Shown: positions 45,624 to 56,519 of the stretch, piece by piece
Layout: each line of letters begins with the position of its first letter
How positions within the stretch are numbered: position 1 is the stretch's first letter
DNA from: Apostichopus japonicus
Lineage: Eukaryota; Echinodermata; Holothuroidea; Aspidochirotida; Stichopodidae
Direction: 5' to 3'
Assembly: GCF_037975245.1 (NCBI RefSeq)
Contig: NC_092562.1
Span: forward strand, 23,799,554 to 23,863,553
Length of the DNA: 64,000 nucleotides
Made by a program: the position numbers and the translations under genes
The notes under the pieces: generated by a model
Seen by the model: only the letters and a program-made list of their open reading frames with translations
Databases searched by the model: none
Told to the model about the DNA's origin: nothing

Positions 45624-48600
45624 TTATAATAACGTTTTATTTTCTACATCTAACTTCAAACTGGTACTAATATCTGATCCCTTGTGAGTTGAATCCTCTA
45701 ATTTTGCTATCTTTGATCCAAATTGTATGGCACGCTTTGGTAATCTACTTGATCCAGTAAGTCCAATTTGTCTGGCAGCTACCCTCAGGAGTAGCTTCTC
45801 CCCTTCACCCCGGGGGAGGGTCAAATCGGCTTTAAGGTGAATAGGAAGACCGTTCAGATAAGACACCACGTCCTCATCAAGATATGGGAAGCGAGCCTCT
45901 CTGCCATGGTCGGAAATAATTCGGTCGTCTCGTCCCAAATTCCTGCTAGGTATCCTGGCGAGTTCCATTTCCAGCTGGGATAACAGTGCTTCCCAGCCTC
46001 CTCTTTTGAAATGTGTCCGGTGTCTAGAGTATCCAGCTAGTTGTTCATCTGCTCCAAGACCACTCAGGACCACCTGCCAGAATCAAAGTAGACACTAATG
46101 AAATGAAAGTTTATGCATCAGAAATCAAGTTACGGAATAATCGATTTAAATTTATTTATAAATTTGCAGAGATCCTTCTTACAAGACGTTCAACTCGAAA
46201 TTACTGGCTGACTTTTGATACAAATGGTTAACATAGATAGGACAGAAAGATTCCCAAACTTTGTTTCTCGTCTTCCTCTAACAATGTTTCCGATGATTTG
46301 TGCGATGAGTAGTCATACCGCTACAAATGTTCAATTGTTACAATGCCAAGACCTTACCATGAACTGGGTCCTCACTGTGTCTCCAAATGTGCTAGAAAGT
46401 AAATAATGGCCACACATTCTCAAAGTTCAACTCCAGGATCGACTGCCAAAATCAAAGCATTTCTTAGAGTGAAAATAAAATTGGATGTCAGATGCTCCCA
46501 TTGAAATAGATTGAAAATAATTTGGTCCTTCAGGCAAGCTAACATTTTGAAGCAATACCAATGACCTATAAATTTGTTTAAAACTGTTAGGCTCTGATAC
46601 CATCAAAACCCCAGTTGGGTATTAAGCTACCCCATTTAAAACCTTCCCACTGGTCATCAGCAGTGACCAGTGACATGGTCAGATGGAGGGATGATAGGAG
46701 ATGCAATGAGGGGTCACACATCAGTGCCTCAACCACTGAACACATTGACATTACCAACGAGAAAACATTCTAATGCAGAGATAAGTGAGCAAACACCATG
46801 GTTTGAAATTGGGTGCCACCAAGACTATGGTGTCATTTGCTGAGATGGCCAATGGTTGCAGCATCATTATCTGAGGTAAAGGATGACCAATTCACCACCA
46901 TTCGTCTACAATGAGATGTCATCAAGCAAACACATTTTTTACATATTTGTGGCCTGCATTACATTTACTAACCTTTGACATACTGATATAATGTCGCTCA
47001 TCTTCACCATCGCCAGTTGGATATGGAACGCCCTCACCTCTGGCAGCAAACCACATGGCACAACCTATACTGTCATCCAAGACCGATTCTAAGGGGTAAA
47101 CTAAGTCACCTATACGATTCCGCCTTGCTTCTTGGAGCTCTTTCACAGTCACGTTGATCTCGACAAAATTCCATCTCCTTTTAGGATTCAAGGTTTGAAG
47201 TTCCTGAAGCCCACTCCTACCGGTGATTCTGTCTGGAACAGCAAATGGATCCCTGCCGGCAAGAGCAAAGAGACAATGGTATTACCTGATAGGACAAAAA
47301 TTATTTTGTGATCTTCTATTGTTATACCATCATTAAATCCAATCACCCTTTATAACAACCACATTTCTGTGGGAGAAACTGCTGTGGAAGTCTTCCTGTG
47401 AAGAACCAGTCATTTGTAGTTCAATTCAAATTAACTAAGATAATCCCTAGTAGAAATAACTTGGTATCGCACTCCATCAATCTGGAGATACTGAAATAAT
47501 TAAACAAAAACACACACACAAAAAAACCTAACTTTGCTGTTTGGACCACGAAAAAAGTAAGACCTGAAAATGACCTTTCAAGCTTGCCCTTCAGTGCGAA
47601 TAATCTTGAGTTCTTGACATCAAATACATCTCGACTAAAACATTTTATTGATCATTGTTTACATTAAAGGTGCATTTTGAGTTGAGTTTTTGACACAATT
47701 GTGATACCATACTAAAGACAAGGTACCTGAACACATCTGTTCCTTCAGAAGACAAAATATTGAATGAGGAATTAAGTTTACCAAATAAAGAACTGAATCA
47801 TTACACAAAATCTGTGGGACAAAATTGTTTTGATATACATAGCACATAACTTTTAATAACTTATTAATTTTGTGCACACAAATTTTCATTTCCAAGTATA
47901 TCTGCAAAATCATTAGCTATCAAATATAACTTACTACTTTAAATGATAATCCTGTTTGAAACTATTAAATCAATACTATTTTTTCCCACAAAGGTTTTGC
48001 TTTAATTAAGTAGAACAGCAATTACCTTACAAAAGGTTTCCTTTACAATTCTTGAAAAGTATTTGTTCGGATACAAATTTTCCAGGCAGTCAATATTGCT
48101 TTTCAAGAACATGAAGGTATAGATGCAAAATAAACCAAAACAGGGCTCTAATTAGTAGCTTGTTTCATTTCATGATTATTCCTTACAATGGCACATGAGA
48201 TACATTCCCTGATCCCATATATTTGAAATAGCTGTTGATAAGTTTTCGTTTCTCGAACAGTGACTTCAGCTTTGTGTTTTCCAAAAGAAGCCGACTCACT
48301 CAAGCGTGTTGCCAGTTTTAATTTTGGCTGTTTTGAGAGATGCAGGAAAATTCTGTAGTAATCACAGGGTGATGTGGGTATTGAAAATTCTTGGCTAAGC
48401 GAAACAGGCAGTGCAATAAAAGGAAATGGATCAGATGACACTGGACTTCCTGTAGCACTTTGTCAGGGATCCTACATTGGGAATTAGCTAGTAATGAACC
48501 CTGCATACAAAAAAGCTGAAAGAGAAATCAATATGAGAATTAACTCTTTTACCAGCCTCTGGGATTATTCGGCTTCTCTTTCTGTTGAAATGCAACGTTC

Positions 48601-51600
48601 AGTAAGTCGATTGGCTCTTCAGCAGGAATAAATCTGAGGAGGATTAATAGATAACAATGCTGCAGGTAAGATTGTTCCAACCTGGGAGGGTGAAAAATCT
48701 ATCATACATGGTAAATACTACTTAACAACAACTATCATAATTTTGATATTCAATAATATCAGTTCACATGATGATCTGATGACAGGTCCAGTTGTTTAAT
48801 ATGTCTATTTTTTTTTCAGTTCTTTCTTGCTTTTGTGAACACTAGGGTTAGGAAGTTTTACAATGGCTCATCTCCAACCACATGTGTGAAATGATTGTCA
48901 TGATAACCATCTTATCAACAACCCTATACTATATTGCATATACTATCTACAGTAATACTGTCTAACTTTTTTACTATTGCATACTTTGCATTTGGTCATG
49001 AAACATACCTTCAATTTACAGTTAATATTACTGGCCATAACTTACCTGTCAGCTAACGCAGCCAAAACCATAGAATCAATTCCTCCTGAAAAAAGAATTG
49101 CAACTGAAGCTGGGTTTGTTTGCTCTGCAGACATTCCCCCTTCAATATCAATCTCTCCTTCCAGTAAAACATCTTCTCCTCTCTCCCTTACTTCCGCTCT
49201 AATTACTGACTTCATTTTTACTCTTCTTAACAGGACGTTTTGTACCCTTCGCCTTACAGCTTCTGCCAAGACTTGCACAAGCTGTTCAGCTGCTCTTTTG
49301 AGTTCAGTATCCTCATCAAGACTGACTGTAGATGCTGCTTCAGGCTTGGTCAGGACATTTTCTTTCAGAATTAATTTATTTAAAGGTTCAATCGTTACAG
49401 GGATGAAGACATCTTGAACATTTTGAACAAAACTCTGGTGATCGCTTTCAGATGCTAGAACAGTCTCCTGTACTGAAGTAGGCTCAATACTTGTCCCGAT
49501 TCTTGGAAAATGCTTTTGCCATGGAAATAATAGTGTTGTAACACTACTGGAGCTGGAATTGAGAGTATCAGCACCTAGCTTATATATGCCTCTAGCGGGA
49601 ACCTCCAGCCAAGCCTATGAATGCAAACATCATTTAATAAGCGTCGGAAAGACAAGGAAATAGAATTCTGAATTAAAAATTAATAAAAGTTACTGTACAA
49701 AGGAACTTGGTTGGTAATTTTCTACTTCAAATTATGTGAGATAATATATGAAGCCCTATCTTTGACCATCCCGAAAGGAGAGAAAAACATTATTGTATAT
49801 AAAAACATTAGAGTCTAACTTAAACTGGAAATAGGAGTTACATGATTTTCATGTGCTACTTTACAAACAGTTGATATACTTAACAAATGCCCAGTAATGG
49901 AAGAACTGTCGAATGGAAAATGTCAATAGACATGCAGTTAAGCTATATCCACAAAGGCGAACCATCAATAGTTTGCAAACATTGTTAATTTGTAAATGAA
50001 AGTGTTTATTTCCAATTCTTTGAAACAAGATAAAACAAACCATCACAATATTTTCTGCAGCTAAAACCTCTTCATCTATCCACCTCAACAATAACAAATT
50101 TATTTAATGAAAATGAGCCTTTTTCAAAACACAAAATGTCTTCAAGAATATAGGAAACAATGAGAAATTGATAAAACAGAGAAAGGAAACATACTTCTTC
50201 TGGCAACAAATGTCTTTTCGCCACGGATGAAAGTGAAAATGTTGTACTGTCCCCTCCTTTAAACTGCCACAATAAGCTCCGCCTTCCAAAGAAATCCCTC
50301 CCAAAGAACAAAGAGTGAGTTGAATCCTATTATAAATTGAAATTTATTGTATAAAGAATGTTACACCTGAGGTTGTGGTCACGAGTTGCCTCTTGCCACA
50401 CACAAATATGCACAAAATTATTTTTACTTCACATGAATTACACTATCACATCTGTCAATGCTTACTTTTCGTTAAAAAAAAAAAAAGTAACTTGAACTAT
50501 ATTTGAGGTACCTTACCTTCCAGTAAATGAAGCTCCAAGGACCTTTTACCTTTGACATTTCAGAGATGACATCCTCATCTGATGTACATGAGGTAAGATG
50601 CTGCAGAAGCACTAGACCATCATTTTCATCTTTGTCGACCTAACAGTTTTAACGAAAGATAGAGATGTCTGTTAGTGTGATATAACCATCCAAACGGCTC
50701 AAATCAAGATAAGGGAATAAATTTATGCGTTCAAATTTAGTGTAGAAGTATTGAAGGCTCTCAACTTTGTCTCTTATAAAATACTATGGTTTCTGTGTAA
50801 AAAAAACTGCAATACGTCTTTGAAATTGTGTATCAATTTGACCATATTGGCATGATACCGTTTGAGATACAATACTGGATTATTTGAGATATACGCAGTG
50901 ATCTGCTGGAAGTTGTGTATGGGAGGATTTAGGCCTGGCACAGTCAACATAGGTTGCATGTAATCAACAAATCTAAAGTATTACGGAAAAGGTATTGAGG
51001 TGGGTTTTGAGTTCTGTGCCCCATTTTAATATGAGGATTACTTTCAAACTGTACCAGCTATATGGCATTAACATACAAATTTAAGTTCAAGATACTTTAT
51101 CCTGAAGAACTTGTACTAGCTGGAGTGCTAATAATGGAAGTTGTTATGCCAACTATGAATAACACAATTACTCTGTAGTCTGTACTATCCCAATTTATTA
51201 CTGAAGCTTGCAAATATATTGAAGCATATTTGAAATGAACTACCAGAAGAATGGCAGGGTGTAAGGGCTCTTTAGAATAGATAACTTCATTAACACATAT
51301 ATACCATACTGAACTCTTCCAGACACCTCAATTAAGCTTTAACATATTGTATCATGCAAAACCATAAAAATTACCTTTAGGTCTTTGGCACCTTCAAATA
51401 TTTCACCATTCCATAGGAGCATATTTCCATCGGGGTCAGTCATTGGTTGTAGCGTGAGAGGACCTTGGAGTTGCAATGTGTAGCCATATAAATCCACACA
51501 GATATCCTTTTGAGTGACTGTTCCTTCTGCATCAGGATTTGAATCTAGCTTAATATGCTTAGTGAAATAAGACTGACCATCAGGTCCTCTCCTACTAAGG

Positions 51601-52349
51601 CATTCTCCACACTTGATGAAAAAAAGGAAGACAGGTATTTAAAAGGGAAAATAATTAAAATCAAAATCAAACTTCGACAGCAAACCATCACTTTATTTTG
51701 TCTGTTCTTGAGTCATATTCAAGTTCAGGAAAGAGGATGTGTATATATAGTTGTCGTATCGTTTAATCTTTAGTAATTGTTCCACACACTTCAGTTTGTA
51801 TAAGAATTGTTGTAGTTTTCATCACTGTATGACAAAGAATTTTCTTCCAGGCCACACAATTGCATAAAATAAAAAATAAATCAAAGGGGGAAATAATACA
51901 CATTTTCGACTGAGCGAAGGGCATTTACTTAGCAGCCAGTGAAATGGTAATTGACATTTAATTGTAACATGCACTACAAACTGTTCAAATGTTAATGATT
52001 TATTTGGCAAAAACATCCTAAAGTATATTTAAGACCCCAAAAAAAATCATTTTCAGTTTTCTGAATAATTGTTGCACCATGTTCTTACTTTTCTAATTCA
52101 AGATTCATACAACAACTAATTAGAACTCCCATCTCCGCCCTCAATTTCCCTTCCGAGTTCAAAATTATTTGTTACACACTTTACTGTTGTCATTTCATTG
52201 CAGAACTGATACCAATGATAAGTTTCGAAAAATATGTGCACAGATTTTCATCGTTACGACAACGAAGTAACCAATATGAAAACAAAAACCTTGTTGATAG
52301 GTGCAGCAGCGACATCTCCACAGGTTATGGTACACAATATACCACACAT
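45624..52349 (-). CDS. ASNSD1: ASNSD1, asparagine synthetase domain-containing protein 1 (complete, 8 coding exons)
   Basis: Exons in order of translation: 52349-52290, 51611-51375, 50639-50517, 50326-50195, 49614-49046, 48633-48553, 47252-46973, 46073-45624. Phases agree and total 643 aa, the human length. The N-terminus MCGILC puts the nucleophile Cys at position 2, as in class II glutamine amidotransferases. Next come [27 protein letters not shown] and [14 protein letters not shown]. The asparagine-synthetase-like half has the ATP pyrophosphatase loop [14 protein letters not shown] (SGGIDS near 360-365), [59 protein letters not shown] and [15 protein letters not shown]. Physiological activity of ASNSD1 is poorly defined. 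The first donor (AAG/GTTTTT) is weak, making exon 1 the least certain junction. A transposon lies 62 bp upstream of the ATG. Confidence 0.94.
48148..48470 (-). other. Unassigned open frame inside ASNSD1 intron 6
   Basis: About 107 codons open on the gene's strand between exons 6 and 7, containing [19 protein letters not shown] and [20 protein letters not shown]. It lies downstream of a CTACAG acceptor-like site. It matches no family I recognise and is not needed to complete ASNSD1, whose flanking exons join in phase without it. Could be an old repeat fragment, an alternative exon or chance. Confidence 0.2.
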
Positions 52350-52411
52350 TATTTTGTTTCAGGGCACTAAAAGCCTGGACTTCAGGAATTGTTGAAAGTG
52401 AAGACTTTGCC

Positions 52412-53082
52412 CAACGAGGTAAATGAATCTGGAGAAACTATCACACAGTAAATACGCGCGTACGCGCGTACCATGTATGGAGGGTCATGTGATGTGTTCC
52501 AGGGTGGTACTAATATACTACTCTCCCTATTACGCATGATGATTTCACCCAACTAGTACGTAAATGAGTTTGCGTGCTTAGAGCAGCAGACGACACCCGT
52601 TACCTAGCAATAACCGTGCCTGTAGCCTAACGTGATAGCTATATTCCCGTCGAGCAGCATTAGGCTCTGTTCCATGGAGAATTCCGTGGTTGCACTGAAC
52701 TAAACATTTCCACACATTTCCCATTTCTACATTCACTTATAGCGTGTAGTAATAACGTTAGGCCATATGAGACAAAGCTTGCCCCTAGAGCTGTATTAAT
52801 AAGTAAGATCTATTATGTAGAAAGCCTGCCTTCATTCAAGAGAATAAGGTTGAACGTTAGCATATTAGCACTATTTCGTAGGCCTGAAGTACCAGTACCT
52901 TCTTATGCCGTTAGTTCCCATGTCCGAACGGACCAGTCTTTCACGAAGTCACTAACACTGTTCTCGAACTGCTACAGAGAAATATCAGTATAGTACCACC
53001 CTGGAACACATCACATGACCTTCCATACATGGTACGCGCGCACCCAATAGACATGAATCCTCCAGATTCATTTACCTCGTTG
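52412..53082. mobile_element. 671-bp inverted-repeat DNA transposon (MITE) at the ASNSD1 promoter
   Basis: Long terminal inverted repeats of about 90-100 bp start CAACGAGGTAAATGAATCTG and contain a CATGTGATGTGTTCCAGGGT block, inverted at the right end. They are bounded by identical 8-bp target duplications ACTTTGCC (52404-52411 and 53083-53090). There is no transposase. An 8-bp duplication fits hAT or a few other superfamilies; the termini differ from the CAGG family elsewhere in the window. Arms are similar but not identical, with a GCGCGTACGCGCGTA tract in the left one. Confidence 0.85.
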
Positions 53083-53099
53083 ACTTTGCCGTGATTCGT

Positions 53100-53660
53100 C
53101 AGCATGCAACTTATACGTATACCTTTGTAGTTCAGTTGCAATTATACGCCGCCTTATGGAAAGCCGTTATAGCATTTATCCGTAATTTCAGCTTCAATTT
53201 CTATGAATTTCAGATATCTAAATTAAAATAACACAAAATTTCAGAAATCTGAAATTATTGACTAAATGTTTAAACGGCTTTTTCCATATGTCCTAAGGTT
53301 TGAAATTTATGATTGAAAATTAGAATAAAGCTAGAATTCAGAGCAAATACAAAGAAGAAATGTTAGCTTGTAGCATTGCTGGTATATATATATATATTTG
53401 GGTAAGTATATTTTACAATGGAACTGGAAGTTGAGTCCATGTCCCTTTTTTTCTTATCTCTTTATTATATATATTTTATTCATTTTAGATTTCCCTTCGG
53501 CCTTGAAAAGTCACCCAAGATAGGAACTGGTCAGCACGAAAACCATGTTACGTCAATTGTGTAGGCCTACTTTTTGTGAAAAGTTACCAAAGATCGATAT
53601 ATCGAAATTGCAACCGTATGATCATGACGATGTTCCGTCAAGTGAGTTTCAAGAATGCCT
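53100..53660. other. Intergenic region between ASNSD1 and the next gene
   Basis: Probably holds the original ASNSD1 promoter or 5' UTR on the minus strand. There is a short TATATATA tract near 53383-53397. No gene is recognised. Confidence 0.3.
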
Positions 53661-53667
53661 TGGAAAG

Positions 53668-53902
53668 CAGGCGCGTATCCAATGGGAGTGAAGGGGGCGA
53701 CCGCCCCCCCCCCCTCCCTTTGAACATATTTTTTGGGTATGTTTCTATGATATCGCTAGTAATTTTAGCAACTTACAAGACCTGGGAAGTGCCAACTAGC
53801 GATCTGGGAGGCATTTTCAGCCAAAATTTTCTTGTACGGCTCTGATAGTTTGCCTACAGGTTCGCCCCTCCTTTTTTTGGCAAATTCCTGGCTACGCGCC
53901 TG
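53668..53902 (+). mobile_element. Complete hAT-type MITE, shorter copy
   Basis: 235-bp element starting CAGGCGCGTATCCAATGGGA and ending TCCTGGCTACGCGCCTG, with identical 8-bp target duplications TTGGAAAG (53660-53667 and 53903-53910). Same core as 24374-24662 but missing its GGTGGCGCTACGC part, so it is an internally deleted member of the family. Confidence 0.9.
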
Positions 53903-54370
53903 TTGGAAAGGGAATATATACTACACATGATCTTAGCAAAATGGGCGAGAATATATAGGCTATTGCAAGACGATCTTGATGCAGTACCTCGTCCTCGTCT
54001 GAAGTGTCCAAAGAAATAATTCTGCTTATATGCGTATTTTGGCATATATGCTGTAGTCCAGCTGCATTTGTCTTATCACTGAAAGCAATGCCCGGCAAAC
54101 GTTTCTTATTCAGTGAAAGCTCCTGTTTATCCCTGATTTTGGTCTATCAAATACACGGAATCCTCACTTTGGCACGGTAGAAGTTGACAAATACGCGTGA
54201 TCATGTGCTCCTGTAAGTCAATTTATATGCAAAACTTCATTCTATTGATATGCAATAGCGAACAATAGCTGCATACCGTTAGGGTGTACAGTAATAAACT
54301 GATTAGAATCAACCAGAATGGCAAACACAATGAACACTGCACAGTTCTTACGTAGACTTCAATACATGTG

Positions 54371-56345
54371 ATGGGAAATAGAACGGCAGACTCATCTGTG
54401 GATACGCTTCTCGATATTTTAGATCAAAAATGGCCTCGACCTCTGGCAGAATCGGACGATAATGAGGGGGAAATATCTACTATCTCCTACTTGTCTCAAA
54501 ACACTTCGGCGAATATTATTTGGAAGGAAAATTTAACTACAGCTGTGAATAATTCCGAACACTACGAGAAAGAGCCTGAACTTTTTACATTGACTTGGCT
54601 TTCGGATGAATGGGAAACTTCTTTCCCCATGTCAACGATAGATCCTGATTTTGGTGATGTTCTGACATTATATTACGGATTTGCTATCGCCATATTAGTT
54701 TTAGCTATAATAGTCTTGTTAATTATTATATTTCTATGTTGCGAGAGGTTGAGAAAGTCACGGAGACGTGTCAAATTTGCTTCACCGAAGAACGTAGAGC
54801 CTAGTGTCGTCTGCTCTGGTGTAAGCGCAAGGCGGGAAGTATTTCATAATCTTGCTAGTCAATCTCTCAACTCTGAAATGCCTGGTTTATATAATATTTC
54901 AGTTACACCTCAAACTGTAGAAGAATATGAGCTACGTGATTTAAAGTCCCAAAATAACAAAACATTTCAAATCGGCAAAACTCTTCATCATGGAAACGAG
55001 AAGAATCGCCTCACGAGGGTGTATACCTCTAATAGATGGACTCCTGACTATAATGGTAACTTAGTACATGTTGCAATAGGAAACTCTTCTAAAAATAGGA
55101 GGAAGGTTGTATCTGCACCAAGAATACATAAAAACAGAACTTTTAACCGTCAAAATGTGTCGCAGAAGATATTAACCTCACAGCCACAACGGAGAGTACA
55201 TTTACCAAAGTTTAATTTGGCAGGTGAATCGATTGTCACGTCTTCGGAACCAAGTTTTTTTAGTGGTTCACAACGCAGATCACCGGAAGTAGAAGGGGTA
55301 GGTGTTTTATCATTTAACATCTAACACATTTATTGAAAGCATCAAGGTAAAATAGTTGAAGAGAAACTTTACTCTTTGGTATATTTAAAGATCTTTAACA
55401 GAGTTTCATAAAGAAAAAGAGAACCGAGTAAGAGGAACTTGCATATAAAGGCTTACTTACTTTCTTACTGGGCATAAACCGATGTCAGTATATTAAGAAA
55501 TGAAAATAATCTACTGTTTATCTCAAATTTCCCAGGCCCTTTAGCAATACTTTTTCGCGGACCACCTAATTGACCCCAATGCATAGATAGAGGAGCTAGG
55601 CTAACACGTAGCGGTAATGACATGTTTTAATTTGCAGTCGATAAATAATGCCAAAATGTAATGCTTCATATGAAAATGAATAGCTTGAAAATTAATATTA
55701 CGTTTACAATGAGATATGAATATAGTCCTCGATCATTAGTCCTTTTGACGAATGGGAGAGGAAGGTGCTCGGGGTAAATATGTGTTTAACACACTGTCAC
55801 CACTGTATGCAGGCTTTTTTTCTAGCTTTCCTCTTATGCTGTTGGTAGACGGCGAAACTGAAGAGAGATGTCATCGATCTATAGTCAAAGCGTACAGCTT
55901 TAAATTCTAACGTTTTTCGTTCATGAACTGCTGTAAACCAACCCCTTCTTCCTTTCGTGCAAAATATGATCTTGTCAGCAAAAGTGCTTATTTCCTTTCT
56001 TTGGTTCGTTCTCAGCCTCAGTTTGATACGAAAAGAGGTCACGAATCAAGCCTGATAGTGCCAGCAAACAGCCCCAATTGTAGTTCGGACGATGATAATT
56101 CTGGGTCGGTTTTCCTCCCGGGGCCTAGAGAGAGACCCATGGCACCGGACTCTGATTTCGGTGCAAGTGCGGGCGTCAGCCACTATAACGTTTCCTCCAA
56201 TACCAGCCTTCATCTTCCAGAAGAATCATTGGCTTCAAATTCATACGTTTGGGATGGGTATGACCCTTCTTTTCGACGTAGGCCGTTAAGTTACGTGGAT
56301 GGGGCCTACTATCCAGTCTTGGGTGAAAAACAGTACTGGGTATAA
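54371..56345 (+). CDS. Single-pass membrane protein with C-terminal QYWV PDZ ligand, unidentified
   Basis: Two coding exons, 54371-55297 and 56016-56345, join in phase 0 (donor GTAGGT, acceptor TTCTCAG) to give 418 aa. An in-frame TAG lies just upstream of the ATG. Residues 1-98 are acidic with four N-glycosylation sequons (NRT, NTS, NLT, NNS) and no obvious signal peptide. One strong hydrophobic segment (about 99-123, LTLYYGFAIAILVLAIIVLL) is followed by CCERLRKSRRR. The positive-inside rule and the sequons therefore suggest an outside N-terminus and a cytosolic tail of about 290 residues. The tail is Ser/Asn-rich and basic, turning acidic (SSDDDNSGS) in exon 2, and ends KQYWV, a class II PDZ-binding form. 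I recognise no family. Expression as a receptor or adhesion protein is inference only. Confidence 0.75.
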
Positions 56346-56493
56346 ATTCTTCAGGCTCTATCGATGTAATAATTTATTGTGAAATGCATATATTGCCGGA
56401 ATGCATAATGGCGTCATAGAGATTTTGATTCGTAAATACATAATTGTGTAAAATGTTAGCCGATTTTTGTGAGTGACTGTCTTCGCGAGTTAC

Positions 56494-56499
56494 AATAAA
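56494..56499 (+). promoter_or_regulatory. Polyadenylation signal of the QYWV membrane protein gene
   Basis: AATAAA about 150 bases after the TAA stop, same strand, in a TTACAATAAAAGTTT context. Confidence 0.6.
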
Positions 56500-56519
56500 A
56501 GTTTACAATCTAGCACAAC

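Noticed and set aside
48977-49417. 146-aa plus-strand frame rich in Ser and Thr
   Set aside because: It is the antisense shadow of ASNSD1 exon 5.
52350-54300. Search for a counterpart of the ASDURF upstream frame of vertebrate ASNSD1 transcripts
   Set aside because: No coiled-coil frame of similar sequence is visible in 2 kb upstream. Frames here belong to the MITE or are short.
54368-54370. Start three bases earlier for the QYWV membrane protein
   Set aside because: That codon is GTG. The first ATG is at 54371 and an in-frame TAG lies just upstream.
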